Below, piece after piece: positions 15,101 through 27,336 of a stretch of 64,000 nucleotides of DNA (position 1 is its first letter; each line of letters opens with the position of its first letter). The position numbers and the translations under genes are program-made. The stretch comes from Heterodera schachtii (Eukaryota > Nematoda > Chromadorea > Rhabditida > Heteroderidae), in assembly GCA_023374025.1 (NCBI GenBank), contig SIJG01000118.1, positions 262,672 to 326,671 of the forward strand. The letters run 5' to 3'. The notes below the pieces were generated by a model. It was given only the letters and a program-made list of their open reading frames with translations. It did no database searches and had not been told where the DNA came from.

Positions 15101-15933
15101 TAAATAAATAATTATGAGAGTTAAAATAAAGAATTGAAACAAGATAGAATCATCATTTTAAAGAAGCTATTTAATGTGAAATAATAATAATTAAGAATTA
15201 TATTTTTCACCGATTCATTTGCTTACCACTCGCAGATGAAAAATTCATTATTTTGTGCCAAAAAATAAAAATGTATTCCAAATGTATAAAAATTAAAAAT
15301 GATCAAAGTTTTATTTCTTATATTCACTATGAATGTGCTAAATTTTGTAAAATCTAAATACAATTGTTTACCTCTAATTAAAAAATAAATAAAGCAAAAA
15401 ATTTTTATCAATGAGAAATTAAATTTTAGCGATTAATTTTCAAAGAAAAATTTTAATTCTTAGGGGGTTTTTCAAAAAAATTTATTATTTTGTGTCCAAG
15501 TTTTTAATATCAGTTTTTCACGTAGTTTTCTATAATTCGAGTGTAATTTTTTAATCGACTTCACAAAAATTTATGGATTTTCAAATAAGAAATCCTTAAC
15601 AAACATTCATTTTCAAGAATTTCTAAACTTTTAGGATGCCATGTTTCTATAAAATAACAAACTGTTACTGGCGCCTATCGGCACCGCTAGACCTTAAATC
15701 CTTTATGTTCATAAAATTTGGCTCTAAATTACAAAATTTGAACAATTTTTTCGACAAATTTGTTAACAAAATGCACTCAAACTTTCAAAAATTTAAAAAT
15801 TTAAATTTGTAGCCAATAATTAATTATCGTTTTTTGTTTATAGATATGTATTTTTTGTTTGTTTTGTTATTATAATTTTTTTCAGTTGACGCTCCGAATG
15901 GGCTTATACAATTATATTTGTTTAAATATAACA
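6126..15933. other. AT-rich gene-poor desert, second part
   Basis: No gene can be supported. Short islands of higher complexity occur at 6300-6620 and 7940-8330 and look like decayed repeats. The 112-codon frame at 7943-8281 lies in one of them and ends near CCCATCCCTAG, a hAT-like terminus. From roughly 11.2 to 14.7 kb the + strand changes from A-rich to T-rich and then back. A 50-bp block (TCATATATTTATTCATTTTT... then GCTTACTGATTGTTTTATT) occurs twice, near 13592 and 13942. Confidence 0.65.
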
Positions 15934-16551
15934 CAGGGCTGGTATGCGTCCTTGAATGGCAAGAACGTCCTTGAAATTGGGCCCTCTTGCTTGAAAATAA
16001 AAATGTCCTTGAATGCAAGGACGTCCTTGAAAATGAGCATTTGAAAATTTTTTAAAAAAATCAAAGAAATTTGAGAAATCTTTGTAATTTTCAACAATAT
16101 TTTGATTAAATTATGGCATTATGTCAATAAAAACGTAATTTTCGAGAATTTTTTGAAATTTGATAGCATTAAGTCACTAGTCACTATTTTTCTTAAAAAA
16201 TTAACCAAAAATCGCAAATTTTGGTCATTTTTGGACAAAAATCTGTAAACAGCATTAAAAATTACAAATTTTTCCGGACTCCTCTATCCTCAAAAATTTT
16301 TTTTTAAAAAGCGCGCCGTAAAAAAAACCATTTTATAAACAAAAAAAAGTCGTCGCATGGCTTAAAATCGAAAAAATTAAGCAGTTTTTGGTGAAACAAA
16401 TTTTCAAAATTTTTCCCCGGCGGCGCCTGTCGGGACCGCGGGACCGCCCCCCCCCCCCCCCCCCCTCTGTCCCACAAAATTTTTTCCCACTATGTCCTTG
16501 CAAATCGGCATATCCGTCCTTGGAAAATGACTTTGGGCGATACCAGCCCTG
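15934..16551. mobile_element. hAT-type MITE, 618 bp, with 8-bp target duplication
   Basis: The left terminus CAGGGCTGGTATGCGTCC and right terminus GGGCGATACCAGCCCTG are inverted repeats of the hAT class. They are flanked by the identical 8-mer ATATAACA at 15926-15933 and 16552-16559. Inside are several GTCCTTG words near both ends and a GC-rich hairpin at 16415-16440 followed by a run of C. The interior frames are low-complexity and give no credible transposase, so it depends on an autonomous element elsewhere. Confidence 0.85.
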
Positions 16552-18540
16552 ATATAACAACATATACATCATAATCATTTGTATTCATTTATTTTTCTAT
16601 TTAGGATATATTGTTCCTTAGAATTATTTAAAATATTATTTTATTTTATTTTTTTTTTGTGATTTACGTTAAATTATATTTTATTTGCCTATCCTGCATT
16701 GTTTTCACGTTGGACTGGTGATTTGTCTATAACCATTTTAATTCGATTTTATCTTATAATTGTACGAAATTATTATCGGTTAAAATATAAAACATAATTA
16801 AAATAAAAGGCAAAAAAAAAAACAATTTAAAATATATTTATTCAAAAAAAATAAAGTGATTTTCTTTTTTGGAATGTGAACAACTAAAATTAAATTTTAA
16901 AAAATTATCTATGAATTGCGATTTCATTGAATTAATTTGTTCTTAAAAAAAATTATTAATAACTAAAAATAAAATGAAACTTAAAAAACCAATTTCGAGC
17001 TTTGCTTTAAACGCAAAAAGTCTTTGCGAATTATTTTTAAAATGATTTATTTTTATTTATAGTTTAACAAAAAAGAATAATATAATTATAAAATATTATA
17101 CATAAAAATAAATAAATATTTGAACAAAACATAAATGAATTTATAATTTAATTAAAGATTTATAAAAGTAATATTGATTGGTGATATACAAAACTAAAAA
17201 CGAAATAGCACAATAATAATAACAGTCGACATGATTAAGAGTAGCAGAATTAAACAATAAACCAAACTCATAATAAATGCCAGAAGGATGAACTCATTTC
17301 AACGAAAGATTCTTAACGATAGTAATTTCATAAAAATATATTTTTTTATATTAATTTGTATAATTTGTTCTTTCTTTTATTATATAGAATAAGTTATATT
17401 TTTATTATTTCATTACATTATCCGATTACTTCATCCATCAGCAAATATACAATTAATAAACATTTAATATTCCTTAAAAAATTTTTTCTTACCAAAAAAA
17501 AAATTGGTAAAAATAAACCGTACAGCATATTATTAAAAATATATAAATATGTGTGAAAATGTTCAAGAAAATGCCATATGGATGAACTTACAATTCATAA
17601 AGATTAAACCAAACTATTACACCAATGCAGAGTGAATGAATGCTGCAAAAAAAAGTATTCATGCAATTAGTATCTCTAGTAAATAAATTAATAAAAGTAA
17701 GTAAAATTGAATTTTTGAAAATTTTAATTATTTCTACAGATAAATTTGATAAAATTAAAATTGATGATGAAAATTATAATTAACAAATAACTTTCGAATC
17801 AATGAATTAAAAATATATAGAAGAATAAAAGGACCCGAAGAAAGACCATAGGAAAAATCAAACCTTTTACGAGATTGTTTTATTAAAAAAAATTAATTTT
17901 GAATTTTATCAAAAACCATAGGGGGGACCCTTTTGTTTTGCAAAATTTTTTTTGATAAAAATATACTTTTATTCGCCATAATTGTTCTGTTAATTCTTAA
18001 TATTCATCATTATTTGTAAAAAAAAACAAAACAAAAAATTTGACCAAAAAAAAGTGAAAAAATTTTCAAAAAAGAACCACTTTTCATATAGCGCCAAAAT
18101 GTTGATTAATTGAAATAAATTTAATTAAAAAATGTAAATTTAATGATCATTACAATAAAAAAGTGAAGAATAAAGAAAAATATCCAATTTTACTTAACAA
18201 ACATATCATATGTAGAAAAACATTCTACTTAAAAAAATCGATACCATCAGCTGTAGATTAAATGAGTTGTAACGAAAACAATAAAATTAAATAACTAACA
18301 AAAAAAATTATATTTTCTGGAAATTATTCTAATTTTATTTGGGGCCAAAAAAAGAAAAGTTAAAAAATAATAATAAAGATTCTTTTAGCAATTAAAAATT
18401 GCTTCATTATTTAACTAATTATTTTGTTAACAATAGTAATTTCATAAAAATATTTTTTTATATTAAATTTATATCTTTATTTTTGATTTATTTATTTTAT
18501 TATGTATTATTTTCTACCGAATGCTTTTGAATGATAGAGC
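16552..18540. other. AT-rich stretch without a gene
   Basis: Nothing coding is visible. A sequence around 17310-17360 (GATAGTAATTTCATAAAAATAT then T-run and ATATTAA) recurs at 18430-18470 as AATAGTAATTTCATAAAAATA, another sign of old duplications within the desert. Confidence 0.6.
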
Positions 18541-19740
18541 TTCAACTTATACCCTCGAGAGTCTCGGTTCTCGGTTCCCGACTCGGGAAATTTCCCGGGT
18601 TTTTCACTTCCCGGACTCGGTTCCCGGTCTCGGGTTTTTAGTCTCGGAAGCCGAGAATTTTTACGCTGTTTAGGATGACCCTTTCGCGGAGTGTGTCGCC
18701 GGTAAAATTTTTAATAAATTTTCTTAACAAAACTTTTTAAAAACCCAAAAAAAAAAATTTCCGGCGGCGTCTATCGGCGCCGCCGGCCCACAAATTCCCT
18801 TAAAATTTCAAAACTTGAACCAAAATTGCCCATTTTTTAGTGAAATCTGAAGACAAATATTCAAAATTCCATTTTTTTCTAACGCGGCGCGGCGCCTATT
18901 GCGGTAGGGGGTGAACTCGTCTAGCCAATTCCGTCTAAGCAAAGTTCAAAATTTATCTTTTTCTTTGTTTATAAAACCAACAAAAAAGTATCATTCAACT
19001 TATATTTTTCAATAAAAAATGGCCTTTTTGTCTTATTATTCGCACAAAAAAATGCAATTTTTTTACCGGCGGCTGTGCGCCTTCAGTCGCCGCCGTGAAT
19101 TTCTTAAAAACTGTCATTAAAAAAAACAAAAATTTGATCATTTTTAGGCAAAATCTGTTAACAAATCACACATACATGAAAAAGGGGGGGGGGTCCGCCG
19201 GCGAAGGGAAAAAAGGCAAATGTTTTGAAAAGCAAAAAATTAGTCAAATTCGGTGTGAAAGCCCCTCCCTCGCAATTTGGCCGCTGATTTCCCCCCCCTA
19301 GGGCATAGGCAGGAGCCCCATCCCCCGAAACTCAAAAAAGCAAAAAATTTTCAGCAAATTTTTTGAAATTTTAAGAATTTCAGTAACAAATAGCATTAAA
19401 ATTCTCAAAATTTTTTTTCCATGGCGCCTAACGGCACCACCGGACCCCCCATTTTATCATATTTTTGAAAAATGGAGACCAAAATGGCAAAAATGTAAAT
19501 TTTGGTGAAAACGGCTAAAAAATTTTTAGATTTCTCGGTTCCCGATTCCCGAGTCGATAAATTTCTCGGGTTTTTTGGGGTCTCGGTTCTCGTATCGTTT
19601 CCCGGGGTCATTTCTCGGTTCTCGTATCGTTTCCCGGGGTCATTTCTCGGTTCTCGTATCGTTTCTCGGGGTCAGGGTCATTTCCCGGTCTTGGTCTCGG
19701 TTCTCGATTTTCGGTAAAAAAAATCATTTCTCGCACATCC
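18541..19740. repeat. Composite repeat rich in TCTCGGTTCCCG words with GC hairpins
   Basis: Both ends of this block consist of near-tandem TCTCGGTTCCCG / CCCGGGT words (18556-18660 and 19530-19720, where TCGTATCGTTTCCCGGGG is repeated about three times). The interior holds four GC-rich hairpin motifs (near 18761, 18885, 19066 and 19421) separated by AT-rich spacers. I found no clean terminal repeat with target duplication, so it is likely several nested, decayed non-autonomous elements. The small frames inside are repeat translations. Confidence 0.6.
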
Positions 19741-22700
19741 ATAAATAAATATAGTCATTATTATAAATTTAATTAAATCATTATCTATAAAAAGAATAAT
19801 AGATATTAATAGATTTTAAATTAAATTTTCTACTAAATTTTCTATATATTTTTTATGTGGAAATTAATTGACACGATTGAATGCATTTATCTTATCTGAA
19901 CAATAAAATAAATATGCTAAAAATGAATGCCTCATAATTTTGAGTCCCTTCTCCCGCTATGCGCCAATGAATTGGAATCTGCAAAAATTTTTTCACGTAA
20001 AATTTCACGTAACTCACGCAAAACTCACGATAGCTAAAAATCATATTCATGTTCAGCGCATAAAAATACCCTAGAAAAAATAAGTAAAAAAAATTTCAGG
20101 GGGGGTCACAAAAGGGAAAAGAACCGAATTATGTTAATAAAATATTTAGATAGAATCATTTAAATTCGGTTAATCAATCTCATTGTCAAACATATAAATA
20201 TAATTATTATTTATAAAAAAAAGATATATAAATTAATATTCATCGGATAATAAAAACTTAAACATCATAATAAATCAGTATGAAAAATGAATAGGAAAAT
20301 TATAAAAGAAAAATTTGAAAAAATAATTTTTATTATGAAATTCTTTAAAATTACACAAAAATTTTCATTTATTAAAACATACAACAATAAATTAAAAGTT
20401 AAACGACAAAATGCAATAATGTGACAGTCAGGACAGATCGAACAACTAATCAGACGAACCGACAAGAATAATACATAAATCATTTAATAAAATAAAATAT
20501 GGATCTTTTTACTAAAAACCAAGTAAAAGAAAATAAAAAAGAAGCTTTATCATTCTAAAAATTCAAAAAGAAAAAAGGAAGAAAATAAATAATTATAATT
20601 TTTAATAAATATGAGGAAAATTCTACAAACAAATTATTTATTGTTTATTTACTAAATATAAGACGAAATATAAATATATAATATAAAAAATACAAAAAAT
20701 AATAAATTCAAAAATTAAGACAAGCGTTAAATTATAACAGAATTTTATTTTTATTATTAACAATGAAGAAAAAATATATAATCATTAAAGATATTTAATA
20801 AATATTTTAGAAATTATAAAGCAAGAGCTTATGTTTGACTTATTTGTAGAATTTTAATATATTATTTTATATTTTATTTTTCAAATTTTTTATTATCCTT
20901 TATACATAAATTTTCGGCTAATTCCATAATTATTGGTCTAGATATAAATACATATAAATTAAGAATTTTAGAATTCCTTTCATTAAATTCATCTTAAGGA
21001 TGCAAAAACCAAAAGAAAACAAATATGAAAAATTATTTTGTTAAATTTAGAAATTTTTGATTCAAACATAAAGATGCAAATTTATGAGAATTTTTTTTTT
21101 ATAAACTAAATAATAAATATTAAAACAACTGATTTAAAAAGGCATTTAAATGAAATTAACTTTAATATCAATTATTTAGCAATTAAAAGAAAAAAATAAT
21201 GAAAAATTATTTTAATCAAAATTTAATTTTAAAAAATTAAATGGAAATAAATGTTTTAAAAATTAAATGGAAAATAAATGAATTTTATAAAAAAATAAAT
21301 TTATATAATGCAATTAATCTCTTAATAAATTAAGCATTTAATTAATTTATTTATTTGCAAATAAAATTATGAAATAAATATTATCTTTGAATGGAAATCG
21401 ATCCTTTTTTAGTGAAAAAATGTTATCAAAGCGGCGAAAAAAAAAACAATTTTTTTACATATGTAGAAATAAATTAAAGAAAGTAAATAATTAAAACATA
21501 TTTCTAAGAAATTTAACTATTAATGTTTCCCTTGATTATTAATACAAATACCTTAAAAATTTAAACAACTTTATGTGGCATTATCAGAAACAGAAATTTA
21601 CACAAACTTTACTTATAAAATTTTTAATTTTTAGGTTTTAAAAATAAATAATCTTAAAAAAAATTAATTTGTTTTCATTCTTGCGTTTAAAAACACAAAA
21701 TACAAAAAATAAAGAAATTTTTATTAAAAAATGAAAATTATCTTAATGAAAAAAACATGTCGCACGTATAATTTTTGAAAAAAATTCACAGGGAAGTGGA
21801 TTTGAACCCATGGCCCAAAAACCTGTTTTTAACCAACCGTGCAACTCAAATTCGCTTGATTTCCTCTGTCGAGAATGGCCAAATTTCTGATATTTGAGGC
21901 CCTGTAACTCTCGAAGGAGGTAAAATGCACCGCTACAATTAAAAATTCACAATAGAAGTCGACCCTGCTCTATCCAATGGTATATCGTTTATAGGCATTT
22001 TCCGACTGACAGCTCGGAATGTTCCCTTGTAAGACTTTTCTTTAGCCTGCGAAATTTCAAAAAATTTGATTAAGTTTGAGCAAAGTTATGGCCAAAAGTA
22101 TACAAGCGCCATGTTTTTGAATGTTTTTAGCCTAACTTTTTGAAACCTAACGAAATTTTTTGAAATTTTGCAGGCTACTAGAATACACTTAGGGCTATCG
22201 AATGACAGAAAAAAATAAATGCAAATAATTAATAACAAGGAATTTCACATTTATAATAAATCAATTAGTTATTATATTTTTATTATTATATAGATGACAA
22301 CCATATTTTTAAATAAATTTATGCTTGAATTTTGAATAACGCTGGAAAAACAAATTAACAATTAAAATGAGTTAAATAACTAAGTATAAATATAAGTGCT
22401 TCTCATTATTCAATGATCTCGCAAATGGTCGTGAATGAACAATTTAAAAAGAATGTAAATAATAAATATTGTTTTTAACTTTTCGATAAAAAAAGAAAAT
22501 AAAATAAATTGGCTGAATTTTACCATTTTTGCTTATGATTGAAGAAAACATTTTGGTGCTTTCATAATTGAATAAAATAATCGTTATATTACCCTTAAAA
22601 TTGTTCGATTTGAATGTGTTAAAAAGCAAAAAAAATTTCAGCATTTAATTTTTAAATGTTAAAAATAATACATTTGAATTGTTTAAATTAATCAATGTTG

Positions 22701-25321
22701 TAATAATTTATTCCATTTTATATATTTAAAAAATTATTTATTGTATTTATCTATGACTTATATATTACAAATAAAGAATAAAAAAGAAAAGAATTTCGAG
22801 AAAAATTAACAATTTTGAATAAAAAAGTTTATAGAGCTAACCTTAAAATAAAAATGCCAAATGATAAGAAAAAAAGGTATTTTGATCAGAATATTAAAAT
22901 TTTTTTATGAGATTTCATTCACAATTTTTTCTCTATATACTCTTTAAAAATATAATTCACATGTAAATTTTGAAATAAATTCATTAAGCAAAAAAAGTTG
23001 ATAAAATATTTCTCGTTAAAATTAAGAAAGAAAATTTAATTATAGAATTCGAAGAATTTGAATGATGAAAAAGTAAAAATAAAAGTAAATGCAAATAATA
23101 ATAAAAAAAATTTTACATTTATAATAAATGGATTAAGTAATTTTATTTTTTATTATTATATAGTTACAACCATATTATTAAATAAATTTACTAGCAAATG
23201 GTCGTCGTGAATGAACTTTATAAAAGAATAAAAATAATAATATTAATTTAAATTTAAATAATTATTATTATTTTATATTAATCATTCATACAAATGTTTT
23301 AACAAAAAAAATAACTGACAAAGTCAATGAAAATAACGCAATTTTTTCAGTTAAGTAACGGTTTTTAAAAACATTTATATTAGAATATTTGCATTAACAT
23401 TATAAGTTTATTGTTTCATAAATTTTCTCAGAATCAATCTACTATATTTAATTAAACATACATTTAGTGTCATTCAATAACTAAAACATAAATAAAACAT
23501 TATTAAAAATCAATTAAGTATTAATTATTTCGTGTATAAAGAACACACAAAAAAATTGAAAATTTATTTTTCTTAAAAGATAAAAATTACTTTAAACCAA
23601 TTAATATAAACACTTGATGTTTTTAAAACATTTTCATAAGCTAACGTCTCTTGCAACGAGATGTTACCGGGTCGCTGACGACAAGAATTATTTAAAGAAT
23701 TATGATATAATTATTAGATTGCTAATAATTCAAAATTATTAAAAAAGTTTCACTAATAAATTATTGAAAAGAAAAGATTTTATCTAAATTAAATATCTTT
23801 ATCATAAAACATTTCAAATTTAAGAATAAAAACAAAAAAAAAATTAAATTAAATAAATAAAAGAGTTAAAACTTTGAATTGAAAATGGAACACATAATTA
23901 ACTTTATTGAACTATCAAATTAAAATTTATGAACAATAAAATTATTTAAAAATAATCAGGCGAGACCGCAGAATAAGGACCAAATGTATTAAATAGAAAA
24001 TATTTTCATTTTATATTAATCTATTTTAATAATATTTGCATAATTTAATTCAATTGAATGTAACTTTAACAAATAAAGCTAAATGATTTATTAAACCTTT
24101 TTTGTTTTTAAATTAAATCAAAAAGAATATTATAGAAATATTGGCGAGAGAAACTATGATTAGGAAACGTAAGACTTTTGCTGTTCGCCTCTAAAAAAAT
24201 TTCGGTATTTTTCAAAAAAAATCACTATGCATGAGGGCGGGGGGGGAGGGGGATGGGTCCAACGGTTACCGCAATTTATCCAATTTTGTTAACAAATTTT
24301 GCACCAAATATATTAAATTTTTTAGTGATTAAACTGTTTTTAAAAGAGAGAGAAAAATTCTTTAAATTGTTTAATTATTGAAGCTAAAAAAATATTCTAA
24401 ATAAAGGTAGAGAATTTACTAGTAATAAACTTATTGACTTTCTTAAGAAATTTAAAATAAAATTCAGTTTTTTACCCAAAAATAAATTAATAAAAATTCA
24501 AAAATATTTATCTAATTAAGAAATAAACTTACCTTAATAGATAAAAAAAAATTTATTGAAAAAAATTATAACAAAATTTTTAAACAAATTAAAACAATGT
24601 TGTTAAAAATAGAATAAAGTTTTTTAAAATAATCAAAATTATCTTTTGATTATTTTCGCTATTTATTACAATTTGGACTTCGTAAAAATAAGATAATTAA
24701 AGAAAATGTGATGAAATAATAAAATATGACAAATACAAAAAAAGAAGAAATATTGTACAAACTAAATACTCAAATAAACTAATATTTATGAAAACTTATA
24801 TCAAATTATGTAATAATAAAATTTTTAAAACATAATGAATGAGAAAAAGTAAAAGATTAAGTTAAAAAATAATTCTTTTTCCCCTGATATAAATAATTTA
24901 AATTCTATGAAAAAATAAATTTAATAAATTATTATTTTTTCATAATTTTAAATAAACATTTTCAAATCATTTGAGAAAGTTAAAATCAGATATAGATCAA
25001 ATAAAATATTGAGCTCTTTATAAATTATTGCGTTTTTAGGGAAAAAAAAACCATAAATTGTTGAAATTTTATTCATAACGAACAATTAAATCATCTTCTC
25101 AAAAGACTTTAAAAAATACTTAATTTTATGACAATTAATAATATTAAAAAAAAGGTTTTTTTTTTATAAAACAACAATTCGAAAATTTGTTAATTTAATT
25201 ATAATTACACATATACTTATTGTATGTGGAATCAAAAAATTATCTTCTATTTTATAAAAAAAAATTAAAATAAAAATATTTTAATAATAACTTTTTTGTC
25301 GGTCATTTTTTCGAAAAATCT
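19741..25321. other. AT-rich gene-poor desert, third part
   Basis: No gene is supportable. Notable contents are a tRNA-like sequence on the minus strand near 21786-21850, a degenerate repeat at 21950-22200 related to 39440-39550, and a diverged duplication: 22215-22440 resembles 23090-23215 (ATTTATAATAAAT, TTATTATATAG, ACAACCATATT and CAAATGGTCGT in the same order). A G-rich patch at 24236-24256 is a probable repeat remnant. Confidence 0.6.
21786..21850 (-). repeat. tRNA-like (B-box) sequence, possible SINE head
   Basis: Read on the minus strand this has a box-A-like GTTGCACGGTTGGTTAAA and, about 30 nt later, a box-B-like GGGTTCAAATCCA, ending in GTGAATTTTTTT. A proper acceptor stem and T stem cannot be folded by eye, so it is not a functional tRNA gene. 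It shares layout and the downstream AATTTTT tail with 36116-36190 and 51224-51290. Confidence 0.4.
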
Positions 25322-25369
25322 CAAAGAAAGCCAGCACCAAAATGTCAGCCAAACGTCGCTACAAATCAA
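25322..25369 (-). pseudogene. Short fragment of the F-box-like exon 2
   Basis: On the minus strand 24 bases (GATTTGTAGCGACGTTTGGC plus TGA) are shared with the start of exon 2 of the plus-strand F-box-like gene at 27421-27444, encoding ICSDVWL. Homology stops after that. It is a third, minimal copy lying downstream of the truncated minus-strand gene. Confidence 0.5.
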
Positions 25370-25878
25370 ACTTTTTTGGAAAAACAAATTCCTTATCGAA
25401 TTAATTCATGGTGGTTTTTTCTATTAACCTATCAAATGCAGAAAATTCAGAAAAAAAATTGGCAAATATTAATCATAGAGCCCAAACTCAAAATTGTTCA
25501 AAAATTAGTCAGTCATAAGCGATGCCAGCCATACACACAAAAAGATAAACATTAAAATGTATTATGAAAGCAACAACAAAAAAAAGCAGCACATCAATTA
25601 AGCAATTAAATCGATCGACCATTTCTAAATTAATTCACTTCCGCAGTGATAGACCATTTTTTCGTTACTCTGTTCCACCGTTAATGGATGCAATGGTCTA
25701 AAACAACTCAGAATTTCAAAATTTTAAAGTGCTCATAGTTCCATAGACAATTACATTATGATCACTGGGCAACATACTTAAGGCTCCCCATTTATTTTTT
25801 TTAAATTTGCGCCAGCTTCCAAAAAAGTAGCGATGGATTAATAAATTGAGTTTTTTATGTAAAATGATTATTTGCTGC

Positions 25879-26822
25879 TCACCCAATGCAATTATCGACA
25901 GAATGAAAATAGAACTCAAAAGAGACATTGTTCAATTCGTCCAAATTTTCATCCTTCCGCTGAACTATCATTGCCTTCTCCCCAATTGGACATCGCTTCA
26001 TCACCCATCTGCTAAACCATAAATCTTCGCTTTCTTTGGTCAGTGTCAGCTTTTCCTGAGTTCGTTCATTCACCAATTCAAATTGCTCAATTATCGGCGT
26101 TGAAGTGTGCAGTGAAAAAGCAATGTTGTAAGTGGCAGAAGTTGTGGCACGGATAAATGCCTAAAAATCAAAACAAGGTCAGGTTTACAAAACAATTTAT
26201 GGCTAGGGATGCAATCTAAAACTGCAAAAATAGGTAGATTTTAGATCACGAATATTACATACATTTCGACCAATTCCGAGGCCCGGACCCAAATTCAAAC
26301 AAAAAGTCGAGTTCGGATCCGGGGTTTCGAATTGGTCGAAATAGATGCTGGATTCATGATCAGCGACCCTGAAAACCATTGGAAACATACTTTCATGGCT
26401 TTTGAAAATTTAAAAAAAAAATTTCTTCGGAGTGTAAACTGTACAAGTACCCTTATATTTTGACCTCTTTGAAATTGTTGACACATTTCTTTGCTTCAGA
26501 CTTATTATAAAAATCGTAACACAATCGCTTCGGCTGCCCATTTTTTGTCGAATTGGGCAACCATTTGGACAACGCTTGGCCAGCAGTTGCATTTGGCCCA
26601 TCATCAGCGATCAAATCGGGAAATACGCCACCAGAATAGATATCATTCAACTGATTGAGGTCACAGACAAGTGTCGGCGAAATAAGACGAAGCAAATTGT
26701 TCAAATGATCAGCATTGGAAAAGTACAAATGGCGAATGCCTGTCGCAAAAATGGGCCAAATTTCTCGGGCCAAAACATCCAAAATTTTAGTTGAAATTGA
26801 ATACACATACAAATATTTGTTG
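25879..26822 (-). pseudogene. F-box-like family protein, 5'-truncated minus-strand copy
   Basis: Two exons are clear: 26822-26465 and 26160-25879, joined in phase 0 across an intron at 26464-26161. The first encodes ILDVLAREIWPIFATGIRH, SPTLVCDLNQLN, DDGPNATAGQALSKWL and ends in NNFKE. The second encodes AFIRATTSATYNIAF, FELVNERTQEKLTLT and RCPIGEKA and ends at a stop at 25879. These blocks match the plus-strand copy (27337-28481) in order. The N-terminal exons carrying the F-box-like WICSDVW motif and the FLRSN block are absent: upstream of about 26822 homology fades into unrelated sequence. Both remaining exons are open. The intron contains a fold-back repeat (about 26205-26450). Family assignment is from remembered similarity to nematode F-box-like proteins; a substrate-adaptor role would be inference. 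Confidence 0.65.
26205..26450. mobile_element. Fold-back MITE copy inside an intron of the F-box-like gene
   Basis: Two inverted arms, CGACCAATTCCGAGGCCCGG (26268-26287) and its complement-like ATCCGGGGTTTCGAATTGGT (26316-26335), flank a centre of about 28 bases. Outer sequences (TCATGATCAGCGACCCTGAAAA) match the larger element at 28971-29422. The external CAGTTTGTTCCCC termini are only partly preserved (GTGTAAACTGTAC at the right). Confidence 0.6.
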
Positions 26823-27336
26823 ATTGGCATGGAGAAATGCAATGACTGGAAAGTTTATCCTTTTTGAGAAAAATCAATAAAATGTTTATTTGCGGCTCGC
26901 TGTTTCCAAAAGACTTTTTAGTCGGTATGCGCCTCAGAAATTTTTTTTGAAAATTTGAGTGAAATTTGTAAATGATTTTGACCAAAAATGACCAATTTTC
27001 GCGCTTTTGAGCCATTTTATGAAAAAAAATTTTGTTGTTTTTTTCTTAAAAAACCTGTGAATTTTCTCAAAAAGCGGTAAAAATTAGCATCTTAAAACAA
27101 AAACGGCTTTGATCCCTTGAAAAACAGCAAACAGTAGTGTTGACGGCTCTAATGTCGACGCGTTTGCCTCAAAATCCGTCTTATATAAAAGAAATAGCAA
27201 AAATTCAGAATTAGAATGACATTTACGTCTCTTTTTTAATTCTGTTGTCCGGTGATTTGATTGTTGTTTAGGAAAGGGTTTCAAAAGAATTATTTTGAAT
27301 TTTTTGTCACCAATTAATTATCAAACGACAAATTGT

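Noticed and set aside
26701..27284. Minus-strand frames upstream of the truncated F-box-like copy
   Set aside because: They show no similarity to the missing N-terminal exons and contain stops between them; treated as non-coding.
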